In this document: piece by piece, positions 17,033 to 26,464 of the stretch
Position numbering within the stretch: position 1 is the first letter of the stretch
How the letters are laid out: every line of letters starts with the position of its first letter
NCBI GenBank assembly: GCA_003209795.1
Contig: QCPB01000003.1
Location: 25,013-89,012 of the forward strand
DNA: 64,000 bases
Reading direction: 5' to 3'
Source: Prochlorococcus sp. AG-436-C05
GTDB lineage: Bacteria > Cyanobacteriota > Cyanobacteriia > PCC-6307 > Cyanobiaceae
Notes under the pieces: model-generated
Database searches by the model: none
What the model saw: only the letters and a program-made list of their open reading frames with translations
What the model was told of the DNA's origin: nothing
Made by a program: the position numbers and the translations under genes

Positions 17033-18103
17033 TTAAAAAGGAGGGGTTTCCTCATAAAGGGAAGTTGATTGATCAATAGAAAGTCTTCCTGAGACACCTA
17101 ATTTAAGAGAACTCTGATGTTCCTTAAATTTGAGTCTAAATAAAGCAGCAGCTCCAATCATTGCAGCATTATCAGTACAAAGATTAATAGGTGCCAAATT
17201 AACTGTAATAGAATTTTTGCTTGCTTCGCTAATCATCATTTTTCTTAACGTATCGTTTGCTGCAACTCCACCAACAACCACAATATTATCCAAATTATGA
17301 TCTCTTGCACATTTTATTGTCCTATCTACCAAAACTTCTGCGACAACCCTTTCAAAACTTGCAGCAATATCGGGAACTGGAAGATTGCAAGTATCAAGAT
17401 TTATTTTCTCCACTAATCTTAGTACAGCAGTTTTTAAACCACTAAAAGAAAAATCATATTTCAGAAAACCACCTTCTTTATTAGAAATTCTACATTTGGG
17501 TAAATCAAACTTATAAGGGTCTCCCTTTTTAGCGATCTTTTCAATTGCTGGGCCTCCAGGATATCCAAGACCTAATAATCTTCCTACCTTATCAAAAGCT
17601 TCTCCAGCTGCATCATCAAAACTTTTTCCAAGCCTATACATTTCCCTTTTCTCTCCAACTTTAATTAATTCAGTATGCCCACCGCTTACAAGCAAGGTAA
17701 GAAAAGTTTTCTTTGGATAATTCTCTGAAAATAGTATCGAGGATAGATGTCCTTCTAAATGATGAATCCCTAAGAAAGGTTTTGAATATAAATAACAAAG
17801 TGACCTTGCCGTAACTGAACCAACTCTTAGACAGCCTACTAATCCTGGAGCTACTGTTGATGCTATAGCATCAACATCTTCAATTTTTATTTTAGATTCA
17901 TTTAATGCTTTTTCTAACACAAACGGTAATAACTCCAAGTGCTTCCTTGCAGCAAGTTCTGGAACAACCCCTCCCCATTTAGCATGATCGTCAATTTGAG
18001 ATGCAATAATGTTCGAATGAATTTTATAATTATCGCCTCTATTTGAAACTAAAGATACAGACGTCTCATCACAACTTGTTTCAATAGCTAAAACTTTATG
18101 CAT
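17033..18103 (-). CDS. tsaD: tRNA N6-adenosine threonylcarbamoyltransferase
   Basis: TsaD transfers threonylcarbamoyl to A37 of ANN-decoding tRNAs, working with TsaB, TsaC and TsaE. The 356-residue protein begins VLAIETSCDETSVSLV, has the metal-binding HLEGHLSSILF near residue 118 (HxEGH), LVSGGHTELI, and the C-terminal NLCTDNAAMIGAA. All these are ASKHA/Kae1 family landmarks, and the length is normal. It is followed after 6 bases by the hli gene, a pairing that puts a stress gene under a tRNA-modification gene's transcript. Confidence 0.96.
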   Translation of the reverse strand: MHKVLAIETSCDETSVSLVSNRGDNYKIHSNIIASQIDDHAKWGGVVPELAARKHLELLPFVLEKALNESKIKIEDVDAIASTVAPGLVGCLRVGSVTARSLCYLYSKPFLGIHHLEGHLSSILFSENYPKKTFLTLLVSGGHTELIKVGEKREMYRLGKSFDDAAGEAFDKVGRLLGLGYPGGPAIEKIAKKGDPYKFDLPKCRISNKEGGFLKYDFSFSGLKTAVLRLVEKINLDTCNLPVPDIAASFERVVAEVLVDRTIKCARDHNLDNIVVVGGVAANDTLRKMMISEASKNSITVNLAPINLCTDNAAMIGAAALFRLKFKEHQSSLKLGVSGRLSIDQSTSLYEETPPF

Positions 18104-18176
18104 ATTTTAATCAATATTGTTCTATTTTAATATTAATTTCTTATCTAACATTAAAAGGAATTAAAGATTGCAACTT

Positions 18177-18731
18177 ATGAAATTCTTTTTTTCAATCATA
18201 ACCTCAGTTTTTCTGTTTCTTGGCCTTACTCCAATTGCTTTAGCTGCTAATGGACCAGCGTTAAATGCTGACAGAGACAGTACAGAATTTACTGCATCAG
18301 CTCTCACAAAATGTTCTGAGAACCCAAAATTTATTGAGAGAGCTAGTTCTGCTACTACCCAAAAAGATATAGCAAGATTTGAAAGGTATGGCAAAGCATC
18401 TTGCGGAGATGATGGTCTACCTCATTTAATTTTAGGTGCGCCACTAGAACCATGGGGAGCACTTTTTAACAGAGGACATGAAGGAGATCTTCTAATTCCA
18501 GGAACAATATTTATTTATATTGCCGGTATAATTGGTTGGTCAGGTAGGGAGTATTTAATTGAATCTAAAAAGACTAAGAATCCTGCTGACAACGAAATCT
18601 TTATAGATTTCGAACTTGCCCAACAATGTCTTATTAAAGGTGCTCAATGGCCATTACTTGCAAATACGCAAGGAAGAAGTGGTGAACTTAGAGAATCCGA
18701 TAAGAATATCACTCTAAATGGTCCTCGCTAA
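18177..18731 (+). CDS. psaF: Photosystem I reaction centre subunit III (PsaF)
   Basis: PsaF is a photosystem I subunit on the lumenal side with one membrane helix. The N-terminus [25 protein letters not shown] is a signal peptide; mature protein follows the ALA site. The two Cys in LTKCSENP and [13 protein letters not shown] form the conserved disulfide, and [20 protein letters not shown] is the membrane helix region. I prefer ATG 18177 (184 residues); the track's TTG 18168 is better spaced from the AAGGAA at 18155, so it remains possible. psaJ follows 29 bases downstream, the usual operon order. Confidence 0.95.
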   Translation: MKFFFSIITSVFLFLGLTPIALAANGPALNADRDSTEFTASALTKCSENPKFIERASSATTQKDIARFERYGKASCGDDGLPHLILGAPLEPWGALFNRGHEGDLLIPGTIFIYIAGIIGWSGREYLIESKKTKNPADNEIFIDFELAQQCLIKGAQWPLLANTQGRSGELRESDKNITLNGPR

Positions 18732-18760
18732 AACTTATCCTTAAATATTTATTTAAAAAA

Positions 18761-18901
18761 ATGTTCAAAATTTTCGGCACTAAATACATGAGATCGGCTC
18801 CTGTAGTTGCAGCAGCTTGGTTGACTGTCACAGCAGGGATAATCATTGAATTTAATAGGTTTTTCCCTGATTTATTATTCCATCCAATGAGCGTGAGCTG
18901 A
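18761..18901 (+). CDS. psaJ: Photosystem I reaction centre subunit IX (PsaJ)
   Basis: The ATG at 18761 opens a 46-residue protein that is too short for the track. It reads [20 protein letters not shown] then a single hydrophobic helix and [13 protein letters not shown], a textbook PsaJ pattern with the conserved Glu and Asn near the lumenal end. PsaJ is a one-helix subunit at the edge of photosystem I beside PsaF. It lies 29 bases after psaF on the same strand. Its stop is 17 bases from the end of convergent gmk. Confidence 0.95.
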   Translation: MFKIFGTKYMRSAPVVAAAWLTVTAGIIIEFNRFFPDLLFHPMSVS

Positions 18902-18918
18902 GATTTCTAAGAGAATAA

Positions 18919-19473
18919 TCAAGACCTAATTATCTTAATTATTCTTTCAGCTGTTTCATTAACATCTCTATTTGTTACTTTAAAATCAAATTCATCAGAG
19001 GATGCTATTTCATAGGTAGACCTACCAAGTCTTCTATTTATAGCCTCCTCTTTTTCAGTACCTCTATTTCTTATTCTTCTCTCTAATTCCTCTTTGCTAG
19101 GAGGCAATATAAATATAGATAATGACTCTGGGTACTTATCTTTAATTTGTTTAGCACCCTCTACTTCAATTTCAAGTAATACAATAAATCCGTCTTCTAT
19201 TTTGTCTTTTACAAAAGATAAAGGTGTGCCATAATAGTTTCCTGCAAATTTTGCCCATTCAAGAAAAAGGTTTTTATTAATCATTTCTTTAAATTTTTCT
19301 TCACTTAAAAAATAATAGTTTTCACCTTCTTTCTCACCCTTCCTAGGACTTCTTGTGGTTGCTGATACTGAAAGGCAAATATTATTATCTTTATCTAATA
19401 TTTCTTTAACGACAGTTCCTTTCCCAACACCACTAGGTCCAGTTAGGATAATTAGTTTTTTTAAGTTTTTCAT
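18919..19473 (-). CDS. gmk: Guanylate kinase
   Basis: Phosphorylates GMP to GDP. The 184-residue protein has the P-loop LTGPSGVGKGTVVKE, the GMP-binding SVSATTRSPRKGEKEGENYYF, and the lid region RIRNRGTEKEEAINRRL, in the usual order and length. It is transcribed leftwards alone, convergent with psaF-psaJ and divergent from the RqcH gene 49 bases away. No unusual features are seen. Confidence 0.96.
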   Translation of the reverse strand: MKNLKKLIILTGPSGVGKGTVVKEILDKDNNICLSVSATTRSPRKGEKEGENYYFLSEEKFKEMINKNLFLEWAKFAGNYYGTPLSFVKDKIEDGFIVLLEIEVEGAKQIKDKYPESLSIFILPPSKEELERRIRNRGTEKEEAINRRLGRSTYEIASSDEFDFKVTNRDVNETAERIIKIIRS

Positions 19474-19522
19474 ATTAAAATTTTTACAGTAAAATAGACT
19501 TCTTTAAAGGAAAAGAGAAATA

Positions 19523-21247
19523 ATGCAGAAAGGTGTGCCCCAGATAATGGATATTACATCTATTAAATCTTTATTGCATGATTTATCAAAAAATATTTTA
19601 CCTTCAAGGTTTGAAACTGCCCAACAACCAGAGTCTAATACAATTCAATTATGTTTTAGGGGAGTTGATTTTCAGACTTGGCTAGAGGTTTCTTGGCATG
19701 GTGAGGCTCCCAGAATACTAAAAATCAATCAACCAGAAAAAATTGGCCGAGAAAGTACCCTATCTAAACAAATAAGATATGGATTAAAATATATGGCTTT
19801 AATTTCTATAGAACAAGATAATTTTGAAAGAGTAATAAAATTTGGATTTGCAAAAAAGCCTGGAGATGAAATAATCAAATATTTAATTTTTGAATTAATG
19901 GGTAAGCACAGCAATATCTTTTACTTAGATAAAAATCACAAAATAATTTCCCTTGGGAAACAAATAAACTCTAGTCAATCAAGTTTTAGGACAATTTCAA
20001 CAGGCTCAATTTATTCGGAACCACCAATTAACCTTAAAAAAATACCTACAGAAAATGAGTCTTATCAATCATGGAAAGAGTCTATCTCGACCATCTCTGG
20101 ATCACTTCAATACTGTTTAATTAATACTTATCAGGGAGTAAGCCCTATTTTAACAAAGCAATTAGAGTTCTTTAGTAATTTAAGTAGTCTAGAAATTATG
20201 AATAAAAATATTGATTTAATAAGTGATTCGAATTTAAAAAAGATATTTAAAAGTTGGATAATATGGATTAATAGATTTACAAATAACAAGTTTCAATTCT
20301 CAATATTTAATGATTTTTTTTATTGTGTTTGGTTTGTAAATAATGAAGTTAAGAGTGATAGAAATATTGATTTAGAAACTGGTCTAGAAACTTATTATAG
20401 TTTTCATTTAAAACAAAAGAAAATTGAAGCATTATTCCAAAACATTAATGGAATAATGTTTAAACAAAAAAATGTTGAGAAAAAGAATTTGAATATGCAA
20501 TCTAATCTTCTTTCAAATTCAGAAAACCACTTAGCATATAAAGAAAAAGCAGATCAAATATTCATGAATTATCAAATTAAAAAAAAAGATATTATTGAAG
20601 GTCAGAAACTTTATAAGAAGTCTAAAAAACTGAAAAGATCTCAAGAATTAATTAAAGATAGAATTGATATTTATAAAAACAACCTAAATAGGCTAGAGGA
20701 ATTTAGCGCACTTTTGGAAAACTTAAATTCTTTAAATGATGAAAAACTTATTGTGAAAATTAAACTCCTTGAAGAAATAAGAGAAGAAATATGCAAAGAG
20801 TTTAATATAAAAATCAAGAAAAAAAGAGAAGAGAAAAAATATACCTCTGAAGTAGGCTCTTCTCCAATTCAAATAACCACTCCAAGAGGCTTAAAACTAC
20901 AGATAGGAAGAAATATGAGGCAAAATGATTTAATAAGTTTTAAGTTTTCTAGTAAAGGCGATCTATGGTTTCATGCACAAGAATCACCAGGCAGTCATGT
21001 TGTATTAAAGTCATCAGCCCAAATAGCATCAGAGGAAGATCTTCAAATAGCTGCAGATTTAGCCGCTTTATTTAGTAAGGCCAGACGAAATATTAAAGTA
21101 CCTATTAACTTGGTAAAAATTAAAGATCTGCAAAAAATAACGAAAGGAGGGCCAGGATGCGTTTCTTTCAAAAAAGGAGAAATTATATGGGGGAATCCTA
21201 CAAGAGGAGAAGATTACATGAAAAACAGTCTTAAAGCTTTAATTTAG
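19523..21247 (+). CDS. NFACT-family protein, RqcH (bacterial Rqc2) homologue
   Basis: RqcH binds stalled 50S subunits carrying peptidyl-tRNA and, with Ala-tRNA, adds C-terminal alanine tails that mark the peptide for degradation. The 574-residue protein has an NFACT-N domain (about residues 10-210), a helical and coiled-coil middle rich in Lys/Leu (residues 300-440), and the NFACT-R domain with SKGDLWFHAQESPGSHVVLK near residue 475. It has the DR-type position replaced or displaced near the N-terminus (FETAQQPESN), where typical RqcH has a conserved Asp-Arg; I could not confirm that pair. ATG 19523 follows AAGGAAAAGAG. An in-frame ATG at 19547 is a possible alternative. Confidence 0.8.
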   Translation: MQKGVPQIMDITSIKSLLHDLSKNILPSRFETAQQPESNTIQLCFRGVDFQTWLEVSWHGEAPRILKINQPEKIGRESTLSKQIRYGLKYMALISIEQDNFERVIKFGFAKKPGDEIIKYLIFELMGKHSNIFYLDKNHKIISLGKQINSSQSSFRTISTGSIYSEPPINLKKIPTENESYQSWKESISTISGSLQYCLINTYQGVSPILTKQLEFFSNLSSLEIMNKNIDLISDSNLKKIFKSWIIWINRFTNNKFQFSIFNDFFYCVWFVNNEVKSDRNIDLETGLETYYSFHLKQKKIEALFQNINGIMFKQKNVEKKNLNMQSNLLSNSENHLAYKEKADQIFMNYQIKKKDIIEGQKLYKKSKKLKRSQELIKDRIDIYKNNLNRLEEFSALLENLNSLNDEKLIVKIKLLEEIREEICKEFNIKIKKKREEKKYTSEVGSSPIQITTPRGLKLQIGRNMRQNDLISFKFSSKGDLWFHAQESPGSHVVLKSSAQIASEEDLQIAADLAALFSKARRNIKVPINLVKIKDLQKITKGGPGCVSFKKGEIIWGNPTRGEDYMKNSLKALI

Positions 21248-21276
21248 TTTATAATAAAAAAAATTTTTAAGATTAA

Positions 21277-21537
21277 ATGTTTGATTTTCTTTTGGGCACA
21301 CATGAATTTTTAGGCAATCATACTTTCCCGGAATTTATTATTGGTTATTTATTTGGAGCTGCTTTAATTATTGGGGCGCCAACAGTTTTTTTATTACTTG
21401 CTTTCGTAAGTGCTTTAATGAAAACGAATGGAAAAATGGGTGGTTACAGAGAATATGAAACTTATGGTGAATCATCTTTAAATGATGCTCCTCCATTTTT
21501 ATTGCCAGATCCAACTAATCCAAAGTTAAGCAAGTAA
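21277..21537 (+). CDS. Small conserved membrane protein, unknown function
   Basis: The 86-residue protein has one long hydrophobic stretch (IIGYLFGAALIIGAPTVFLL, residues 21-40, continuing to about residue 50) and a polar C-terminal part with MGGYREYETYGE and a Pro-rich end. It begins 29 bases after the RqcH gene. I recognise the type as a cyanobacterial small membrane protein, but cannot name it. It might be a thylakoid protein given its length and position among photosynthesis genes; that is a guess. Confidence 0.6.
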   Translation: MFDFLLGTHEFLGNHTFPEFIIGYLFGAALIIGAPTVFLLLAFVSALMKTNGKMGGYREYETYGESSLNDAPPFLLPDPTNPKLSK

Positions 21538-21622
21538 TCTATAGAAAGGCCTAAACAAATAAGTAAACTTTTTCAGAAATAAATTATTAAATATTATCTT
21601 CCAAAATCTAAAAAAGTTAAAT

Positions 21623-22381
21623 ATGAATAGTCTTGATGGGAGTGAAAATGAATTTTCTAAGGAGATGAGTTTTAGCGACCATTTGGAGGAGCTTAGACAA
21701 AGAATACTTAACTCAGTTTATTCAATATTAATTTCTATATTTTTCAGTTTTCTGATTATTAAACCCTTAATTTCTTTTCTAGAAATCCCTGCTAATGATA
21801 TACACTTGCTACAACTTGCTCCTGGAGAGTTTCTATTTGTTGCTATCAAAGTTGCTGGATATAGCGGATTAATAGTTTCTATCCCATTTATTATTTATCA
21901 AATAATATTATTTATTTCCCCTGGATTAACAAAACAAGAAAAAAGTCTTATCTTACCTGCTGTATTTGGATCAGGTTTATTATTTTTTATAGGCTTACTT
22001 TTTTCCTGGTGGATATTGGTACCTGCTGCAATCAATTTCTTTATAAATTTTGGAGCAGATATAGTTGAACCCACATGGTCAATAGAAAGGTATTTTGATT
22101 TCGTACTCTTATTAATGTCTAGTACTGCAATTGCATTTCAATTGCCAGTTTTACAATTTATTCTTGGTTCTCTTGGAATTATTACTACGCAAAAAATGTT
22201 ATCAAATTGGAAAATAGTTGTAATTTCTTCTGCTATCTTATCTGCAGTGATTACGCCTTCCACAGACCCTTTAACAATGTCACTGCTATCAATATCGATA
22301 GTATTTTTATTTTTTTTAGGGACTGGATTAACTTACATTTCTGAGAATCTTAAATCAAAAACTCTTTCGTCTTTTCATTAA
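21623..22381 (+). CDS. tatC: Sec-independent protein translocase TatC
   Basis: TatC is the receptor of the twin-arginine export pathway. The 252-residue protein has the diagnostic SFSDHLEELRQRI near the N-terminus, then six membrane segments, including SWWILVPAAINFFINF and QLPVLQFILG. Substrates in this window could include the Rieske protein PetC and the solute-binding protein at 43297 (TRRQFLQFGG). Its 3' end overlaps the convergent DUF3067 gene by 32 bases, so the last residues of both are read from the same DNA. Confidence 0.95.
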   Translation: MNSLDGSENEFSKEMSFSDHLEELRQRILNSVYSILISIFFSFLIIKPLISFLEIPANDIHLLQLAPGEFLFVAIKVAGYSGLIVSIPFIIYQIILFISPGLTKQEKSLILPAVFGSGLLFFIGLLFSWWILVPAAINFFINFGADIVEPTWSIERYFDFVLLLMSSTAIAFQLPVLQFILGSLGIITTQKMLSNWKIVVISSAILSAVITPSTDPLTMSLLSISIVFLFFLGTGLTYISENLKSKTLSSFH

Positions 22382-22667
22382 TACTTAATTTCAAGCTAAC
22401 AGCTCTTCCTAACCTTGGCCTTGAATTTACTTTTTTTAGCCATTCCCTTACGGCATCTGAGTAACCACATCTATTGAGTATTTCAATCTTATCTGCTATT
22501 GATTTTTTATATTCAACTTCATTTAAAGGGAATGATTCTTGCCCAAGAAAACCCCACATCATTTGAAAATATAAATATTCCCCTCTTTTAAAAAGCCTAA
22601 AATCGTATTTTTTACCCCATCTATGAATTAAGTAATGTATAACCTCATCTACTACCAATGGTTTCAT
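22350..22667 (-). CDS. DUF3067 family protein
   Basis: A 105-residue soluble protein. The features IHYLIHRWGKKYDFRL, YLYFQMMWGFLGQESFPL and VREWLKKVNSRPRLGRAVSL are those I associate with the DUF3067 family, found in cyanobacteria and plastids. The function is not known to me. It is divergent from petC with 113 bases between them and convergent with tatC, overlapping by 32 bases. The Arg/Lys- and Trp-rich surface could suit RNA or protein binding, but that is speculation. Confidence 0.7.
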   Translation of the reverse strand: MKPLVVDEVIHYLIHRWGKKYDFRLFKRGEYLYFQMMWGFLGQESFPLNEVEYKKSIADKIEILNRCGYSDAVREWLKKVNSRPRLGRAVSLKLSINEKTKEFLI

Positions 22668-22780
22668 ATTAATTAATAAACAAAACTTTTACTTTAAATT
22701 ATTAAAAGTCCTATCTATTTGCAACAGAAATAGTGCAATCTGATCCATAATAAGTAACAAATGACTGTTTCAAGTATCGA

Positions 22781-23317
22781 ATGACTCAATTAAGTTCCAA
22801 TGACGTACCCTCTATGGGGCGAAGGCAATTTATGAATCTTCTTACATTCGGTACTGCAACTGGTGTTGCCTTAGGAGCTCTATATCCTGTAGCGAACTAT
22901 TTCATGCCCTTGAGAGCTGGTGGTGGGGGTGGTGGAACTTCTGCTAAAGATGAATTAGGTAATCCAATTACTAAGACAGGCTGGTTATCAACACATCAAG
23001 CAGGAGATAGAAGCTTAGTCCAGGGTCTTAAAGGAGATCCAACTTATTTAATAGTTAATGATGATGGTGCAATTGGAGAATTTGGTCTAAATGCTATTTG
23101 TACTCATTTAGGTTGTGTAGTTCCCTGGGATAGTGGTGCAAATAAATTTATATGTCCTTGCCACGGTAGTCAATATGACACAAATGGGAAGGTAGTAAGA
23201 GGACCTGCACCTTTATCTTTGGCCTTAGCTCATGTAGATATTGAAGATGACGCTGTACTCGTTAAACAGTGGTCAGAAACTGACTTTAGAACTAATGAAA
23301 ATCCTTGGTGGGCATAG
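22781..23317 (+). CDS. petC: Cytochrome b6f Rieske iron-sulfur subunit
   Basis: PetC accepts electrons from plastoquinol in the cytochrome b6f complex. The 178-residue protein has an N-terminal [17 protein letters not shown] with a twin-arginine-like region and one membrane helix, a Gly-rich hinge (AGGGGGGTS), then the [2Fe-2S] ligands in CTHLGC and CPCHGSQYD near residues 108-128. The first ATG of the frame fits. petA begins 5 bases after its stop, the standard operon. The hinge is long and flexible, as in other cyanobacteria. Confidence 0.97.
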   Translation: MTQLSSNDVPSMGRRQFMNLLTFGTATGVALGALYPVANYFMPLRAGGGGGGTSAKDELGNPITKTGWLSTHQAGDRSLVQGLKGDPTYLIVNDDGAIGEFGLNAICTHLGCVVPWDSGANKFICPCHGSQYDTNGKVVRGPAPLSLALAHVDIEDDAVLVKQWSETDFRTNENPWWA

Positions 23318-23321
23318 AAAA

Positions 23322-24275
23322 ATGAAAAATCTTAAAAATCAAATCATGAAACAAACAACATTCTTGCTCTGCACTTTGTTCTTAATTTCAAGTATTTTAC
23401 TTTATCCAAAGACAACTTTGGCCTATCCATTTTGGGCACAGCAAAATTATGAATCCCCTAGAGAAGCTACAGGTAAGATAGTTTGTGCAAATTGTCATCT
23501 AGCTCAGATGCCAACCATTGCAGAGGTTCCTCAATCGGTTGGGGCTGACAGTGTTTTTAAAGCCGTTGTAAAAATCCCTTACAGTAATGACTTAAAAGAA
23601 ATAGGAGCTGATGGTTCTGAGGTACCTTTACAAGTTGGTGCCGTAGTAATGTTACCTGATGGTTTTAAATTAGCTCCTCAAGAAAGATGGACTGAAGAAA
23701 TAAAAGAAGAAACAGAGGGTGTTTATTTTACTAATTACAGCGAAGATAAAGATAATATTATTATTGTTGGGCCCTTATCAGGAGATACTAATAAAGAAAT
23801 TGTTTTCCCAGTCCTTTCCCCCGACCCTGCAACAAATAAAGAATATCACTATGGGAAGTACCAATTACATATCGGAGGTAATAGAGGCAGAGGTCAAGTT
23901 TACCCAACTGGAGATAAAAGCAATAATGTACTATTCACAGCCACATCCACAGGCACAATTAATTCAATAGAGCAAATTGAAGATGGCAGCTATAAAATTA
24001 ATATTGAAAACGAGAATGGAGAAATAATTACTGAGACTGTTCCTGTTGGACCAAAACTAATCGTAAAAGAGCAAGATAAAATAAATGCAGGAGATTCTCT
24101 TACAAATGATCCTAACGTTGGAGGATTTGGACAACTAGATGCTGAGGTTGTACTGCAAAGTCCTTATAGAATTATTGGCTTAATTGCATTTTTCATTGGT
24201 GTTGGGCTAACTCAAATACTCTTAGTATTGAAGAAAAAACAAGTAGAAAAAGTACAGGCTGCTGAAGGAATTTAA
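23322..24275 (+). CDS. petA: Apocytochrome f
   Basis: Cytochrome f passes electrons from the Rieske protein to plastocyanin or cytochrome c6 in the thylakoid lumen. The correct start is ATG 23322 (317 residues), not the track's 23241, which lies inside petC. A signal peptide ends at TLA before YPFWAQQNY, whose Tyr amine is the axial heme ligand in this family. CANCH is the heme c site near residue 60. One C-terminal membrane helix ([21 protein letters not shown]) anchors it. It is encoded 5 bases after petC. Confidence 0.97.
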   Translation: MKNLKNQIMKQTTFLLCTLFLISSILLYPKTTLAYPFWAQQNYESPREATGKIVCANCHLAQMPTIAEVPQSVGADSVFKAVVKIPYSNDLKEIGADGSEVPLQVGAVVMLPDGFKLAPQERWTEEIKEETEGVYFTNYSEDKDNIIIVGPLSGDTNKEIVFPVLSPDPATNKEYHYGKYQLHIGGNRGRGQVYPTGDKSNNVLFTATSTGTINSIEQIEDGSYKINIENENGEIITETVPVGPKLIVKEQDKINAGDSLTNDPNVGGFGQLDAEVVLQSPYRIIGLIAFFIGVGLTQILLVLKKKQVEKVQAAEGI

Positions 24276-24286
24276 TTATCCTTTAA

Positions 24287-25180
24287 ATGCTTATATATCA
24301 AGCCTTTATTCAATCACCTGGAGAAACATTTTTAAATTTAGGCTTTCTAAGTATTAGATGGTATGGATTTCTAATATCTATATCAGTCTTAATAGGCCTA
24401 TTTATTTCTAAAAAGCTTGCAAAAGAAAGAAATATTGACCCCTTATATATAAGTGAATTTTTACCACTATTAATAACATCTTCAATTATTGGAGCAAGAG
24501 CTTACTATGTAATTTTCGAATGGAGACAATATAGTGGTAATAACTTTTTCAGTTCCCTAGAACTATTCAACAATTCAATTCCAATCCCCTCATTTCTTGC
24601 GATTTGGGAAGGAGGAATAGCAATCCATGGAGGTTTAATTGGAGGATTATTATCTACAATCTTTTTTTGCAAATCTAAAAAAATTCATCTAAAAACGTTT
24701 ATAGATATTTTAATTCCATCTATTATTCTTGGGCAATCAATTGGAAGGTGGGGGAATTTTTTCAATAGTGAAGCTTTTGGATTACCAACAAATCTCCCTT
24801 GGAAATTATTTATTCCTATACAAAATAGACCAATAGAATTTATTAATTACGAATTCTTTCATCCAACATTTCTTTATGAGTCATTGTGGAATTTTTTAAT
24901 ATTCATAATCTTGATTATTATTTTCAAAAAACAGAGCAAAGCAAATTTTGTTAGGCCTGGCTTTATTAGTTGCATTTATTTAATTGGTTATAGTTTTGGA
25001 AGATTCTGGATTGAAGCTTTAAGAACTGATCCTTTATGTTTTGGGGGTCTTCCTCCTTTTTGTAATAACGGAATAAGAATCGCCCAATTTATAAGTATTT
25101 TTCTATTTTCTTCTGGATTAATTGGAATATTTTTTTTAAGATTAAGAACATACAATGTAAATAAAAGAAAGAATGGATAG
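24287..25180 (+). CDS. lgt: Prolipoprotein diacylglyceryl transferase
   Basis: Lgt transfers diacylglycerol from phosphatidylglycerol to the Cys of prolipoproteins. The 297-residue membrane protein has about seven hydrophobic segments and the signatures [21 protein letters not shown] and [17 protein letters not shown] (family hallmark), plus ArgxxxE-like [13 protein letters not shown]. It lies 11 bases after petA and overlaps cobM by 8 bases. A candidate client in this window is the lipoprotein at 46166-46702. Confidence 0.95.
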   Translation: MLIYQAFIQSPGETFLNLGFLSIRWYGFLISISVLIGLFISKKLAKERNIDPLYISEFLPLLITSSIIGARAYYVIFEWRQYSGNNFFSSLELFNNSIPIPSFLAIWEGGIAIHGGLIGGLLSTIFFCKSKKIHLKTFIDILIPSIILGQSIGRWGNFFNSEAFGLPTNLPWKLFIPIQNRPIEFINYEFFHPTFLYESLWNFLIFIILIIIFKKQSKANFVRPGFISCIYLIGYSFGRFWIEALRTDPLCFGGLPPFCNNGIRIAQFISIFLFSSGLIGIFFLRLRTYNVNKRKNG

Positions 25181-25928
25181 AAAAATATCCTTTATTGGAG
25201 TTGGTCCAGGCGATCCAGATTTATTAACAATAAAAGCATTGAAAAAGATAGAATCTGCAGACGTCATAATTTGGACTGATTCTTTAATTCCAGAAAAGAT
25301 TATAAATTTTGCTCAAGAGGGGGCTGAAACGATCAAAACAGGTTCGCTTACATTAGAGAAAATTACCTCAATAATGATCGAAAAATTTAATGAAGGTAAA
25401 ACTGTTATAAGGTTGCAGGATGGAGATCCATGCCTTTTTGGAGCATTAAGAGAACAAATAGAAATTTTAACCCAAAACAAAATTGGAATAGAAGTCATCC
25501 CTGGTGTTAGTGCTTTCCAGATTGCAGCAGCATATAATGAGGCTGAACTAACAATTCCTAATATAACTCAAACCATTATATTAACGAGGGCAGGCGGCAG
25601 AACAGGTATGCCTGAGAAAGAATCTCTTAAAGATCTTGCAAAACACAATTCCTCTTTATGTCTTTACTTAAGTGCTAGGCATATAAAAAGTTCCCAAGAA
25701 ACTTTATTAGAATTTTACCCCCCAGAGACCAAAGTTATAGTTGGATATAGAGTATCTTGGGATGATGGATGGACATCTTTAATTGAACTAAAAGATATGG
25801 CAAAATTTACGCTTGATAAAAAACTAATTAGAACAACTATTTATATTATTAGTCCAGCTATTTGTAATTCTACAAATAGGTCTAATCTATATAATCCATC
25901 ATATAAACATCTGTTTAGAAATAATTAA
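25173..25928 (+). CDS. cobM: Precorrin-4 C11-methyltransferase
   Basis: CobM methylates C11 in the corrin pathway to cobamides. The 251-residue protein has the SAM-binding [16 protein letters not shown] at the N-terminus, [16 protein letters not shown], and [18 protein letters not shown], all typical for the tetrapyrrole methylase family with CobM-like spacing. It starts 8 bases before the end of lgt, so it is translationally coupled. Prochlorococcus is known to make pseudocobalamin; the CobT-like gene at 44314 may act later in the same pathway. Confidence 0.92.
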   Translation: MDRKISFIGVGPGDPDLLTIKALKKIESADVIIWTDSLIPEKIINFAQEGAETIKTGSLTLEKITSIMIEKFNEGKTVIRLQDGDPCLFGALREQIEILTQNKIGIEVIPGVSAFQIAAAYNEAELTIPNITQTIILTRAGGRTGMPEKESLKDLAKHNSSLCLYLSARHIKSSQETLLEFYPPETKVIVGYRVSWDDGWTSLIELKDMAKFTLDKKLIRTTIYIISPAICNSTNRSNLYNPSYKHLFRNN

Positions 25929-25937
25929 TTGTAAAAG

Positions 25938-25965
25938 TTGTTAGATAAATATATATCACTATAAT
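25938..25965 (+). promoter_or_regulatory. Candidate sigma70-type promoter of the RodZ-like gene
   Basis: TTGTTA (25938-25943) and a perfect TATAAT (25960-25965) are 16 bases apart. The TTG start of the next gene follows 19 bases later. This matches the general sigma70 pattern closely; no transcript data are available here. Confidence 0.5.
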
Positions 25966-25984
25966 TGGGGAAAATTAAATTCCT

Positions 25985-26464
25985 TTGAAAGAAATAAAAT
26001 CTTATACTAAAGACGATAATTCAGAAGAAAATTCCTCTTTGATAAGAATTGGAAATTTTATTAAAGAAGCTAGATTAAGTAGAGATCAAACAATTGAAGA
26101 ATTAGCTGCTAATCTAAAAATTGGAGCACACCAACTTAAGGCGATTGAAGATGGTAATAAGGACGAATTACCTGAGGAAGTTTTTGTCAAAGCAATGGTT
26201 CGTAGAATTTCAGATAAACTTAAACTTGATACAGAATTTATAATGGGTGAATTTAATTCCAATAGGAAAGAAGAAATTGTTGAAGAAGTTTCAAATACAT
26301 CTAAGAAGAAAAAACGAGTAAAAAATCACAATCCATTAGGTGTTGGAATATTTGTTTTAATTTCTGGTATTTTTGGACTATTTGCTTCATCTTTAATTTT
26401 CAATTTCGTTTCAGAATCTTTTTATAATCAAAATCCAAAACAAGAACTAATCAACAAAAACTAA
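25985..26464 (+). CDS. RodZ-like helix-turn-helix membrane protein (short form)
   Basis: The 159-residue protein has a helix-turn-helix of RodZ type (GNFIKEARLSRDQTIEELAA, residues 20-45, with AIEDGNKDELP following), a Lys-rich stretch (SKKKKRVKNHNP) and one membrane segment (VGIFVLISGIFGLFASSLIF, residues 118-137). RodZ links MreB to cell shape. The C-terminal periplasmic beta domain of E. coli RodZ is missing: only about 15 residues follow the helix. The start is TTG 25985. Its end overlaps convergent ppx by 4 bases. Confidence 0.75.
   Translation: MKEIKSYTKDDNSEENSSLIRIGNFIKEARLSRDQTIEELAANLKIGAHQLKAIEDGNKDELPEEVFVKAMVRRISDKLKLDTEFIMGEFNSNRKEEIVEEVSNTSKKKKRVKNHNPLGVGIFVLISGIFGLFASSLIFNFVSESFYNQNPKQELINKN

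Noticed and set aside
18912-18945. AGAATAAT...ATTATTCT inverted repeat after psaJ as terminator
   Set aside because: The loop is 18 bases, the U-tract is weak and much of it lies in the gmk coding region; too uncertain to annotate.
23241-23321. Longer start of petA inside petC
   Set aside because: Adds 27 residues in front of a normal signal peptide; ATG 23322, 5 bases after petC, is the standard start.
25929-25984. Cobalamin riboswitch near cobM or the CobT-like gene
   Set aside because: The gaps near 25173 and 45469 are too short, and no B12-box-like sequence was seen.
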